DNA of 64,000 nucleotides, taken from assembly GCA_016713365.1 (NCBI GenBank), contig JADJPG010000029.1:1-64000 (forward strand), read 5' to 3'. Below the pieces are notes generated by a model that saw only the letters and a list, made by a program, of their open reading frames with translations, had not been told where the DNA came from and did no database searches. Position numbers and translations under genes: made by a program. The DNA comes from Verrucomicrobiota bacterium (GTDB taxonomy: Bacteria > Verrucomicrobiota > Verrucomicrobiia > Limisphaerales > JADJPG01). This document shows, one piece after another, positions 40,145 to 48,216 of this stretch (position 1 is its first letter; every line of letters starts with the position of its first letter).

Positions 40145-40480
40145 TTACCTGCGCGTAACGAGGACTCCAATCAGCAGCCCTACTCCGAACGCTATCCCAA
40201 TGGACTCGTAGGGATGCTGCCGAATCGTCGAGTCAGCACGCCTTGCAGCAGCTCTTGCTGATGCGACGCTCTGCCGGCCCATCTCGCTGCATGTGATTTT
40301 GGCCCGCTCCAAAGCCACCGCCAGGCTGGCGCGAGTCTCACGCACTTTGTCGGTCATGTCGTTGGCCGTGGCTTTGAGCAAGCTCTCAGAATCCCGGATC
40401 AACAGTTTTAGATCCGATGCGATGCGTTCACGAGCAAGGTCGCTCTGCGCGTTCTCGATGTTTTCGAAGTGGGTTTCCAT
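40145..40480 (-). CDS. DUF883 (ElaB/YqjD-like) membrane protein
   Basis: A long amphipathic helix (about 1-85) has the A-x-x-x-L-x-x-x-x-R pattern of ElaB/YqjD proteins, followed by H-P-Y-E-S-I-G-I-A-F-G-V-G-L-L-I-G-V-L (about 88-106) and terminal R-R. Tail-anchored DUF883 proteins sit in the inner membrane, and some bind ribosomes in stationary phase or stress. It is divergent from the MscS gene over about 360 nt that carries promoters in both directions. The position at the edge of the osmotic-stress genes fits a stress role. Confidence 0.85.
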   Translation of the reverse strand: METHFENIENAQSDLARERIASDLKLLIRDSESLLKATANDMTDKVRETRASLAVALERAKITCSEMGRQSVASARAAARRADSTIRQHPYESIGIAFGVGLLIGVLVTRR

Positions 40481-40541
40481 AGTGTATTTTTTCCAAATCT
40501 CGGTTTTCCGTTATTCGAAGCAAGCATCCCGTTCGGTAGTG

Positions 40542-40547
40542 TGTCAA
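40542..40547 (-). promoter_or_regulatory. Possible -35 box for the DUF883 gene
   Basis: TTGACA read on the minus strand, about 62 nt upstream of the DUF883 start and 25 nt from the oppositely oriented TTGACA at 40573. No good -10 at the standard spacing was found, so this is tentative. Confidence 0.3.
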
Positions 40548-40572
40548 CCTCCGCGTCACTTCAGGCAACGTC

Positions 40573-40602
40573 TTGACACCGCAACGCAGATTTACGGACG
40601 AT
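40573..40602 (+). promoter_or_regulatory. Promoter of the MscS gene (TTGACA-18-GACGAT)
   Basis: A consensus -35 TTGACA (40573-40578) and GACGAT (40597-40602), which keeps A2, A5 and T6 of the -10 consensus. The same two boxes at the same 18-bp spacing lie upstream of the sucrose gene at 44357-44386. In both cases the -35 starts exactly 266 nt before the first ATG. Confidence 0.55.
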
Positions 40603-40608
40603 GTATTC

Positions 40609-40700
40609 TCATCTGCCAGGAACGATTTCTTTTTCTGGCTTCAAAGGGTCCGGGACCAAGCAGTCCTCGATGAATGTCAGAATGGTCGGGGCGCCATTCG
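40609..40700 (+). ncRNA. Structured 5' leader, copy 1 (candidate cis-regulatory RNA)
   Basis: The leader of the MscS transcript. It contains hairpin 1 (GCCAG 40615-40619 / CTGGC 40635-40639), immediately followed by TTCAAAGGGTCCGGGACC (40640-40657), then hairpin 2 (GAATGG 40680-40685, loop TCGGGGCG, CCATTC 40694-40699). The order, spacing and sequence blocks recur in the leader at 44393. Hairpin 2 differs there by one compensated pair (A-T to G-C). The about 140 nt between this element and the start codon would be long enough for an expression platform. The class is not recognised. Confidence 0.5.
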
Positions 40701-40838
40701 ACGAATCAGGATCGGCTCGCGGGCCCGTAGCTGTTGCAAGGTCTTTTGCGCGTGCTTGATTTCGACGGTTCCCGGTGCGGCATCGCTCCGATCAGCAGGA
40801 AAACGCATGGTTACACTGCCCTATTTCTAAATTACCTC

Positions 40839-42098
40839 ATGAAAAACTCATTTAATAATATCCTGAAGACCCCATTCCGCATGGTGATGATTGCGTCTTG
40901 TTTGCCTGCCCGGTTGCTGGCACAACCATCGACCAACGTGGCCGCATCAGCCACGGTTAACATCACCGATTCAACACCAGGTTCAAACATCTGGCTCACC
41001 TTCGGCCTGGACCGGATCGATGCGTTGCAAGCCGCGCCTTTCGCCGGCATTCCGCTATGGCAGTTTCTGGCTTCGCTTATCTACATCTTCCTCGCGTTTT
41101 ACATTTCCAAGGCGCTCGACGCGTTCATCACCGGCCGGGTGAAGAAGTGGGCCGAGAGGACCTCAACGAAGCTCGATGATGTCCTTGTCCAGGTGTTGCG
41201 CGGGCCGGTGAAGATCATCACGTTCGTCATCCTCCTGCACATTGGGATGCGCGTCTACTCCTGGCCGTCGGTGCTCGCGGAATTCTTCTCCAATGCGCTC
41301 AAGATCATCGTCGCCGTCTCCATTACCTACGTGCTGCTCAAAGCCGTGGACGTGGTGATGGGCGTGTGGCGCGAGAGGACGACGACGCCGGAGAATGAAC
41401 AGTTTGGAAAGCAACTGCTCCCGCTCATTGGCAAGAGCTTGAAAGTCTTCGTCGTGATCATCGCTGCGCTGGTGACGTCGCAAAACCTCGGGTTCAACGT
41501 CACGGGCCTCATTGCCTCGCTCTCCATTGGCGGTCTGGCGGTGGGCCTCGCGGCACAGGACACTCTGGCGAATCTCTTCGGCGCCGTGGCCGTGCTGATG
41601 GACAAACCATTCAAGGTCGGCGACCGCATCCAGCTGGACGCTCTCGATGGCACGGTGGAAGCCATCGGCTTTCGCAGCACACGCGTGCGCAATCTCGACG
41701 GCCATCTTGTCACCGTGCCGAACAAGACCATGGGCAACGCCACCATCACCAACATCACGGCCCGGCCAAACATCAAGACGGTGATGAACGTCGGCCTTAC
41801 CTACGACACAACGCCCGAGAAACTCCGCCTCGCCTTGCAGATTCTCGAAGAGATTTACAAGAAGCACCCCAAGACCAGTGACTTCGTGATGAGCTTCAAC
41901 AAATTCGAAAGCTCCTCGCTGAACATCCTGGTGGTGCATTGGTGGGGCGACACCGACTTCAAGGCGTATCTCGGTGGAATTCAGGAAATGAATCTGAAGC
42001 TGAAGGAAACCTTCGACGCCGAGGGCATCGAGTTCGCCTTCCCGACACAAACCGTCCACATCAAGAACGATGCGCCGCTCGCCGTGACGGCGGGATGA
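40839..42098 (+). CDS. mscS: Small-conductance mechanosensitive channel (MscS family)
   Basis: I choose ATG 40839 (MKNSFNNI), which gives a signal-like N-terminus; the frame is open upstream but without family character. Three or four membrane helices (about residues 70-95, 120-145, 150-170 and 195-255) lead into the pore helix: I-A-S-L-S-I-G-G-L-A-V-G-L-A-A-Q-D-T-L-A-N-L-F-G. The beta domain then starts with K-P-F-K-V-G-D-R-I and contains V-P-N-K. It releases solutes from the cytoplasm on hypo-osmotic shock. The neighbouring Ktr potassium uptake and sucrose-synthesis genes give the opposite response. It has a long leader that it shares with the sucrose gene. The region just before the start (ATTACCTC) has no Shine-Dalgarno. 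Confidence 0.9.
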   Translation: MKNSFNNILKTPFRMVMIASCLPARLLAQPSTNVAASATVNITDSTPGSNIWLTFGLDRIDALQAAPFAGIPLWQFLASLIYIFLAFYISKALDAFITGRVKKWAERTSTKLDDVLVQVLRGPVKIITFVILLHIGMRVYSWPSVLAEFFSNALKIIVAVSITYVLLKAVDVVMGVWRERTTTPENEQFGKQLLPLIGKSLKVFVVIIAALVTSQNLGFNVTGLIASLSIGGLAVGLAAQDTLANLFGAVAVLMDKPFKVGDRIQLDALDGTVEAIGFRSTRVRNLDGHLVTVPNKTMGNATITNITARPNIKTVMNVGLTYDTTPEKLRLALQILEEIYKKHPKTSDFVMSFNKFESSSLNILVVHWWGDTDFKAYLGGIQEMNLKLKETFDAEGIEFAFPTQTVHIKNDAPLAVTAG

Positions 42099-42143
42099 TC
42101 ATTGCCGCCCTCGTCCGGCAGGAACGCTCGCAACCAGGCACCT

Positions 42144-42821
42144 CTACTCCGCGAGACCGCACTCGCGTTCGAACCGGTTGATATTCTCGCGCAGGCCCGC
42201 GACGATCAACAGGTCGTGCAATGCCAGCGTGAGGCGTGGTTCCGGTTCCAGCGCCTTGGTCCTGTTCCCTGGCGCAGGCCGGGTCAGCAGCACCACATTG
42301 ATGCGATAACGCTCACGCAGGCCCGCTTCGGCCAGCGTCTTGCCATGCAGCGGCGGGCCGAGGAGCACTTGCGCGAGCTGATAGTCGCCGCCCAATTGCT
42401 GACGATCACTTCCAGCATTGTCGCGCAAACGTTCCGCGAGGCGATAGGCCATGTCGCGTGAGGGCAGCACCACGAGATCCGCGCCGACCTTTTCCAGCAC
42501 CGTCGCATGTTTAGTGTCGAGGGCGCGGCAGATGATCCGTTTTACCTTGAGCTCCTTGAGATGGAGCGTCGTCAGCACGCTGCCTTGCAGATTTTCGCCG
42601 ATGCTGACGACGACGGCCTCTGCCTCCTGAACACCCGCTTCCTTGAGCGCGTCCTCGTCTTCGGCATCCATCTCGATGGCGTGAAATCCATCCTGCGCCA
42701 GATCCTCGATGCGTTTGCTGTTTTTGTCGGCGATGATCACTTCACAGCCCAGTTCGCTCAGGCGCGTGGCCAGGTGCGTGCCGAAATTCCCGGCACCGAT
42801 GATAAAGATTCGTTGTTTCAT
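42144..42821 (-). CDS. ktrA: Potassium uptake regulatory subunit, KtrA/TrkA family
   Basis: The RCK_N domain has the NAD-binding motif I-I-G-A-G-N-F-G and acidic I-A-D-K-N at the end of strand 2. An RCK_C domain follows (about 140-220; L-G-P-P-L-H-G-K-T-L-A-E-A-G-L). At 225 aa it is the length of KtrA/KtrC rather than two-repeat TrkA. It forms a cytoplasmic ring that gates the partner channel in response to nucleotides and, in many bacteria, c-di-AMP. It lies 16 nt downstream of the KtrB gene on the same strand, so it is co-transcribed. Confidence 0.92.
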   Translation of the reverse strand: MKQRIFIIGAGNFGTHLATRLSELGCEVIIADKNSKRIEDLAQDGFHAIEMDAEDEDALKEAGVQEAEAVVVSIGENLQGSVLTTLHLKELKVKRIICRALDTKHATVLEKVGADLVVLPSRDMAYRLAERLRDNAGSDRQQLGGDYQLAQVLLGPPLHGKTLAEAGLRERYRINVVLLTRPAPGNRTKALEPEPRLTLALHDLLIVAGLRENINRFERECGLAE

Positions 42822-42837
42822 TCGAGTGTCTGCGGGT

Positions 42838-44247
42838 TCAGCCCAGCGCCAATTCCTCCTTTGGATGACGGATCAGCAGTGGATTTGCCGGACGAGCCAG
42901 ATACACGGACAGGACCAATGGAGCGACACGACCGGTGAACATGAGCGCAATGATGACAAGCTTACCCCAGCCCGTCAGCAGCGGGGTGATGCCGGTGCTG
43001 AGTCCCACGGTGGAGAAGGCGGACACCGCTTCGAACACGATGGCCAGCCAGCGATGAGGCGAGCGCGAGGCCGGCCGCCCGTCCTCGGTGAGCATTAGCA
43101 GTCCGACGCCGATCAGCACGCACATGCCCGCCAGCAGTGTGACCATCGCCGCCACGTTCGAGAGCTTCGGACGGATGCGGCGTCCCCAAAACTGGACTTC
43201 TTCGCGACGACGCAGCGCGCTCCACGCGGTCATGATCAGAACGGCGAACGTCACGGTCTTGATGCCTCCAGCCATGGAACCCGGTGCCCCGCCGATGAAC
43301 ATCAGGCCGAGTGTGGCGAGGAGAGTCGGTGGATTCATCTCGCCTACCTCGACCACATTGAAGCCTGCGGTACGGGTCATGGTGGAATGAAACAGCGCCG
43401 AGGAAAGTCGTTCCCACCCGCCGGCGGATTGGAGCGTATGATCCCATTCGAACAGCAACGTTGCGCCAGTTCCCGCCACCAACAACAAGGCCGACACGGC
43501 CAGTGCCAGGCGGGTTTGCAGCGTGAGGCGCCCGCGTCGACGCGGATCACGCCGCCAGAAAGCGAAGTAGCGCAGGTTGATTAACGTCATCAGCCCGATG
43601 CCTCCGGCAATGACCAGCAGGTTAATGATGGACAAGATTCCGGGATGCTGCCGCCAGCGCGCCATGCCCTCTGGGTATATGGAGATGCCGGCGTTGCAGA
43701 ATGCACTGACCGAATGGAACCCCGACTCCCACAAGATTTGCCCAGGTGTGTTGTCAGGTGAAGCGGCCGCCAGCAACGGGAAAAGCGCCACGGCTCCGGC
43801 GAGTTCGAGGATGAAGACAAACACGCAGGCGTAGATAAACACATCCTTGGGCCGGGCTTCGCGAAGTCTACCCACGGTCGAGTGAATCGTCTGCTCATCC
43901 ACGAGTGACAGGCGATTCCCGCTCAATAGCACCAACGTGATGCTGGCCGTGAAGATGCCCAACCCGCCGGCTTGGATGAGAAACAGCAGCACCGCCTGTC
44001 CAAATACGTTGAACGACTCGGCGACGTTGACTGTGCTCAGCCCGGTGACACACGTGGCCGAAGCGGAGAGAAAAAACGCGTCCAGCCACCCGACTGATTG
44101 ACCCGCTTGGTGGGTCCACGGCAGCCGGAGCAGCACCGTTCCGAAGGCAATTAAGGCAGCGAACCCCAGCGGGACCAGGCGTAGATCTGCCTCCCTGCGC
44201 CTCCCTGATCGAAGGTCAGCGGCTGTCGATATGTCTGTCTCGCTCAC
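42838..44247 (-). CDS. ktrB: Potassium uptake membrane subunit, KtrB/TrkH family
   Basis: A 469-aa membrane protein with the four M1-P-M2 repeats of the SKT superfamily. Selectivity-filter segments are visible as T-C-V-T-G-L, F-C-N-A-G-I, R-T-A-G-F-N and S-T-V-G-L-S, and the G-G-A-P-G-S-M-A-G-G-I-K-T intramembrane loop of the third repeat is intact. It imports K+ (with Na+ in KtrB proteins) under hyperosmotic stress. It is the first gene of the ktrBA pair and is divergent from the sucrose genes across about 375 nt. No copy of the shared leader was found on its own strand. Confidence 0.92.
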   Translation of the reverse strand: MSETDISTAADLRSGRRREADLRLVPLGFAALIAFGTVLLRLPWTHQAGQSVGWLDAFFLSASATCVTGLSTVNVAESFNVFGQAVLLFLIQAGGLGIFTASITLVLLSGNRLSLVDEQTIHSTVGRLREARPKDVFIYACVFVFILELAGAVALFPLLAAASPDNTPGQILWESGFHSVSAFCNAGISIYPEGMARWRQHPGILSIINLLVIAGGIGLMTLINLRYFAFWRRDPRRRGRLTLQTRLALAVSALLLVAGTGATLLFEWDHTLQSAGGWERLSSALFHSTMTRTAGFNVVEVGEMNPPTLLATLGLMFIGGAPGSMAGGIKTVTFAVLIMTAWSALRRREEVQFWGRRIRPKLSNVAAMVTLLAGMCVLIGVGLLMLTEDGRPASRSPHRWLAIVFEAVSAFSTVGLSTGITPLLTGWGKLVIIALMFTGRVAPLVLSVYLARPANPLLIRHPKEELALG

Positions 44248-44356
44248 GTGATCGCCCGAATTAGCAGCAAGCCGATCCAGAAGTCACGCACAGTTCACGC
44301 TCACGCGCCGCGAACTCCATCAAACTTTGTTGAACGGTTTACCGGGGAACAACGGC

Positions 44357-44386
44357 TTGACACGTCGTCGTTGCGTTGAGGACGAT
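44357..44386 (+). promoter_or_regulatory. Promoter of the sucrose-synthesis gene (TTGACA-18-GACGAT)
   Basis: TTGACA (44357-44362), 18-bp spacer, GACGAT (44381-44386). Boxes, spacing and the distance to the first ATG (266 nt) are identical to the promoter at 40573-40602; GGACGATG around the -10 is also shared. Confidence 0.55.
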
Positions 44387-44392
44387 GGGTGT

Positions 44393-44478
44393 TCAGGCAG
44401 GGATTGATCCTCGCCTGCGTTCAAGGGTCCGAGGCCATGTCGTCTCGGAGGACCGTCTGGATGGTCGGGCCGCCATCC
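44393..44478 (+). ncRNA. Structured 5' leader, copy 2 (candidate cis-regulatory RNA)
   Basis: Hairpin 1 is GCAGG 44397-44401 / CCTGC 44414-44418. TTCAAGGGTCCGAGGCC follows at 44420-44436. Hairpin 2 is GGATGG 44459-44464, loop TCGGGCCG, CCATCC 44473-44478. It is the counterpart of the leader at 40609. The hairpin 2 loop differs at one base, and the stem differs by a compensated A-T/G-C pair. Further downstream, CCCG-TCTT-CGGG followed closely by TTTT (44543-44561) could act as a weak attenuator. Confidence 0.5.
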
Positions 44479-44622
44479 GCCAAACGAAACTGCTTCGATT
44501 CGTCATGAAGCATCCGAGCGTGTGGCCCCATGGTGAACGTCTCCCGTCTTCGGGCGGTTTTCCTCCTGGTCAAGCCCGCCTTCGAGTTGTCCATCACGGT
44601 CAGGCGGTCATATCGAGACTGA

Positions 44623-46037
44623 ATGATAATGGACCAGACCAAGCCTGAAATTTCCGCATCCGAAACGTCCGCTGCTGCCGCTGCCACCTCGTCACCAGAG
44701 ATCCTGCGTGCGGACAGTTCCCTCCCGCGCATCGCCATGGTGTCCACTCATGGTTACGTTGCCGCGCAGCCTCCGCTTGGCGCAGCGGACACCGGCGGAC
44801 AAGTCGTGTATGTCATCGAGCTTTCCAGGAAGCTCGCGCAACTTGGTTACGAAGTAGACATCTGGACGCGCCGATTTGAGGATCAACCAGAGATGGAACC
44901 TGTGTCCGATCAGGTGCGGGTCATTCGCGTGCCCTGTGGCGGAAAGCAGTTCATTCCGAAGGAGTATCTCAGCGAAAAACTGCCGCAGTGGAGCGAGAAC
45001 GCGCTGCGTTTCATCAAGAAGCACGGGCTCAAATACGAGTTTATCAACAGCCATTACTGGGATGCCGGCGTGGCCGGGCAACACTTGAGCGAAGCGCTGG
45101 ACGTGCCGCATGTGCACACGCCGCATTCGCTCGGCCTTTGGAAGAAGCGCCAGATGGAGAATGATTATCCCGGGGGACGCCGCGAAGTTTGAGAAGCAGT
45201 ACAATTTCACCCAACGCATCCGTCGCGAGCGCGAGCTCTACACGGACGCCGATCTGGTCGTCGCCACCACACCGCAACAGTTGGACCTCCTGAAGGAAGA
45301 CTACGATGCGCCCGCGGATAACTGCCGGATGATTCCGCCGGGCTACGACGACAATCGCTTCTTCCCGGTCGGCGACGGCTCCCGCAACGCCATTCGTCAG
45401 CGGCTCGGCTTTTCCGGCAAGGTCGTGATGGCCATCGGACGCATCGCGCGGAACAAGGGTTACGATCTCCTGATTCAGGGATTCTCCGTCCTCGCGTCGC
45501 GTGAGCCCGAGGCTGTTCTCCATCTGGCCGTCGGCGGCACCAACCTCGACCAAGCTCGAAGAAACGATTCTCGCCGAACTGAAGGAACTCGTTGTTCAAC
45601 TCGGGCTACAAGATAAGGTCCAGTTCGGCAACTTCATCCCCGACGAGCAACTCGCTGACTACTACCGCGCGGCGGATTTATTCGTTCTCTCGAGCCGGTA
45701 CGAACCTTTCGGCATGACGGCCATCGAGGCAATGGCGTGTGGCACTCCCACGGTCGTGACCATTCACGGCGGACTCTATCGCGCGCTGACCTTCGGACGA
45801 CACGCGCTCTTTGCCGAGCCGTTCGACAAGGAGGACCTCGGCATCACGATGCTCAAAGCGTTCCGGCATCCGCGGTTGCGCAATCGCATGGCGCGGATGG
45901 GTGCGCACAAAGCGCGAAGCCTCTTCACCTGGACCGGCATTGCACAGCAGTTGATCGCGACAGTTGAGCAACGCCCCGGCGCGGCGCTCGTGCTCGCGGA
46001 CACGGAATGGGATGAACCCTGGAATGACGCCGATTAA
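44623..46037 (+). pseudogene. Sucrose-phosphate-synthase-like GT4 glycosyltransferase, two frameshifts
   Basis: The N-terminal half has A-D-T-G-G-Q-V-V-Y-V-I-E-L-S-R, the sugar-acceptor loop of sucrose synthase/sucrose-phosphate synthase, and H-V-H-T-P-H-S-L-G. The C-terminal half has G-R-I-A-R-N-K-G, S-S-R-Y-E-P-F-G-M-T-A-I-E-A-M-A-C-G-T-P (E-x7-E donor site). The frame breaks at a GGGGG run (45172-45176), where D-Y-P-G continues as D-A-A-K-F-E in the new frame, and again near 45535-45560 (continuing K-L-E-E-T-I-L-A-E-L). It would make sucrose-6-phosphate from UDP- or ADP-glucose and fructose-6-phosphate. It overlaps the next gene, which encodes the matching phosphatase. ATG 44629 is an alternative start. 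The breaks are likely sequencing errors, because the rest is well conserved. Confidence 0.8.
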
Positions 46038-48108
46038 ACTCTTTTGCTCGGACCTCGACGGCACGCTGCTCGGCAATCCCGAGTCCACGCGCCGTTTCAA
46101 GGACGCCTGGGAGGCGCTGCCGAAATCCGCCCGCCCGCTGCTGTGCTACGCCTCGGGGCGGCTGGTGCAGGACATGATCGATCTGCTCGCCACCAAGGTG
46201 CTGCCGTGGCCGGATTACATCATTGGCGGCGTCGGCACGCAGATCTACGACGGTCGCCGCAAACGTCCGTTGAGCGAGTTCAATCAACGGTTTCGCCAGG
46301 GCTGGGATCCGCTGAAGATTGAATCCATCGTCGGCAACTTTCCCGGAGTCACACGACAACCCCCGCAGTTCCTTCATCCTTACAAGTCGAGTTGGTATCT
46401 CTACCAAGCCACGCCAGAGACGATCGGTGCGCTGGAGAAACAACTGGCTGACGCCGGACTTCACGTCACCGTGGTTTACTCCAGCGCACGCGATCTCGAC
46501 GTACTGCCGATGGACACGAACAAGGGTGCGGCGCTCGGCTGGCTGTGCGAACGCATCAGCGTCGAAACCGATGCGGTGCTCGTCGCGGGCGACACCGGCA
46601 ACGACAGCAGCCTGTTCCTGCTGGCGGGCGCGCGCGGCATCGTGGTGGAGAATGCGCAGCCCGAGCTGATCGAGGCCGTCGTCAAACTACCAACTTTCAA
46701 CGCCACGCGCGTGATGGCGGAAGGCGTGCTGGAAGGGCTCCAACATTTCGGCGTGATACCCGCCACGCCCCAACCAACCTCCGCCGCGTTGAGCGCCGAG
46801 CAAATGGACCCGACGCTGCGGATGTTGTTTACCGAAGCCGCGCTGGGCTCGCTGACCTCGGAAGAACGGGCGCTCATCACCACCGGCTACAACCACGCCG
46901 TCGCGACCATCCGAAAAAACATCACGCCGCTTGGATTCTCCGCGTGCTCGTTGGCCGACAACGAAGTCACTGGCACGGATGTGAATTACCGCAGCGTCTG
47001 GGCGCGCGACGGTTCCATCACCATTGTCGGAACCGCTGAACTGGACGATCCCGACATTCGTGCCGCGCAAAAGGAAACGTTGCGCACGCTCTTTGGCAAC
47101 CTCGCCCCCAACGGCCAGGTGCCGGCGAATGTGCGCATCGATGACGGCACTCCGGATTACAGCGGCGTGGGCGGCATCTGCGCCATCGACAGCGGACTGT
47201 GGGCGATAATCGCGTTTCACGCCTACGTGCGAAAGACGGGCGACCTCGATTTCCTCTCCGACTACAGCGACCGGCTCCGTCGCGTGATGAACTGGCTGAG
47301 CGCGCTCGACAGCAACAACGACGGACTGCTGGAGATTCCCGAGGCGGGCGATTGGACCGACCTTTTCGGCCGCAGCTACCATGTCCTTTACGACGAGGTC
47401 TTGTGGTATCGCGCGACCGTGGCTTACGGACGACTGCTGGAATTACAGAAGCGCTTCGACGAAGCAGCGGAATATCTGCGTCGTTCCCAGGCCTTGCGCT
47501 CGAAGATTCTCGAAGTCTTCTGGCCTTCAACAAAACCCGCTGCAAACATGCCGGCCTTCAGCTTCGCGAAATCCCAATCCGCCGTGGGCGACACCAGCTA
47601 CCTGCTCGCCGAGGTCACGCCGTTCGGATTCAGTTGGCGCTGTGACGTGCTCGGCAACGTGCAGGGATTCATCGCCAACGTCCTCGACGTGGACCGCGCC
47701 CGCACCGCCTTCAAATTCATGTGGGGCGTGGGCGTGAACGAACCGTACCCAGTGGTGAACCTCTATCCGCCCGTGCAAGCCGGTGATCCCGACTGGCGCT
47801 CCTACTACACGGTGAACCTGCTGAACCTCCCCGGGCATTATCACAACGGTGGAATCTGGCCGTTCATCGGAGGCATGTGGGTGCGGTTCATCCACCGCCT
47901 TGGCCTTTACGAAGTCGCCTGCCGTGAACTGCTGAAGCTCGCCCAGCTCAACCGCCTCGGGAAAAACCAGGAATGGGAATTCAACGAATGGGTTCACAGC
48001 CGCACCGGCCGCCCGATGGGCAAATGTTTTCAAGCCTGGTCCGCCTCGTCCTACATCCATGCCTGTCAGGAACTGCAGATTAGCCCGGAGCAACTTGCGC
48101 ATGAATGA
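46024..48108 (+). CDS. Sucrose-phosphate phosphatase / GH100-like invertase fusion
   Basis: Residues about 1-245 are a HAD-IIB phosphatase of the sucrose-6-phosphate phosphatase type: C-S-D-L-D-G-T-L-L, then D-T-N-K-G-A-A and G-D-T-G-N-D. Residues about 270-690 match alkaline/neutral invertases (GH100, six-hairpin fold): V-W-A-R-D-G-S, I-D-S-G-L-W-A-I-I, K-T-G-D-L, P-G-H-Y-H-N-G-G-I-W-P. ATG 46024 (MTPIKLF) or 46012 (MNPG) is the start, inside the end of the glycosyltransferase gene, so translation is coupled. Synthesis, dephosphorylation and hydrolysis of sucrose thus sit in one two-gene unit. No signal peptide, so cytoplasmic. Specificity for sucrose is inferred from the neighbour. Confidence 0.82.
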   Translation: MTPIKLFCSDLDGTLLGNPESTRRFKDAWEALPKSARPLLCYASGRLVQDMIDLLATKVLPWPDYIIGGVGTQIYDGRRKRPLSEFNQRFRQGWDPLKIESIVGNFPGVTRQPPQFLHPYKSSWYLYQATPETIGALEKQLADAGLHVTVVYSSARDLDVLPMDTNKGAALGWLCERISVETDAVLVAGDTGNDSSLFLLAGARGIVVENAQPELIEAVVKLPTFNATRVMAEGVLEGLQHFGVIPATPQPTSAALSAEQMDPTLRMLFTEAALGSLTSEERALITTGYNHAVATIRKNITPLGFSACSLADNEVTGTDVNYRSVWARDGSITIVGTAELDDPDIRAAQKETLRTLFGNLAPNGQVPANVRIDDGTPDYSGVGGICAIDSGLWAIIAFHAYVRKTGDLDFLSDYSDRLRRVMNWLSALDSNNDGLLEIPEAGDWTDLFGRSYHVLYDEVLWYRATVAYGRLLELQKRFDEAAEYLRRSQALRSKILEVFWPSTKPAANMPAFSFAKSQSAVGDTSYLLAEVTPFGFSWRCDVLGNVQGFIANVLDVDRARTAFKFMWGVGVNEPYPVVNLYPPVQAGDPDWRSYYTVNLLNLPGHYHNGGIWPFIGGMWVRFIHRLGLYEVACRELLKLAQLNRLGKNQEWEFNEWVHSRTGRPMGKCFQAWSASSYIHACQELQISPEQLAHE

Positions 48109-48146
48109 TGCATGACGTCGCGAGATGCGTAAGCGTCAACATGGTC

Positions 48147-48164
48147 GACGGTGTGAATACCGTC
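48147..48164. terminator. Hairpin between convergent genes
   Basis: A perfect 6-bp inverted repeat GACGGT / ACCGTC with a 6-nt loop, between the convergent stops at 48108 and 48217. No T-tract was seen. Confidence 0.3.
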
Positions 48165-48216
48165 AGCACGGAGGGGAGCAGCAACCGACACCGACTCCGG
48201 ACTGAGCCCGCAGTGT

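Noticed and set aside
40609..40838. ydaO-type c-di-AMP riboswitch
   Set aside because: The gene context (ion channel, osmolyte) fits, but I could not match the conserved ydaO core sequence by eye. The leader is kept as an unassigned structured RNA to be tested against models.
44376..44648. Open frame running through the sucrose leader
   Set aside because: It overlaps the structured leader and has no domain character. Its counterpart upstream of the MscS gene is not conserved as protein, whereas the RNA hairpins are.
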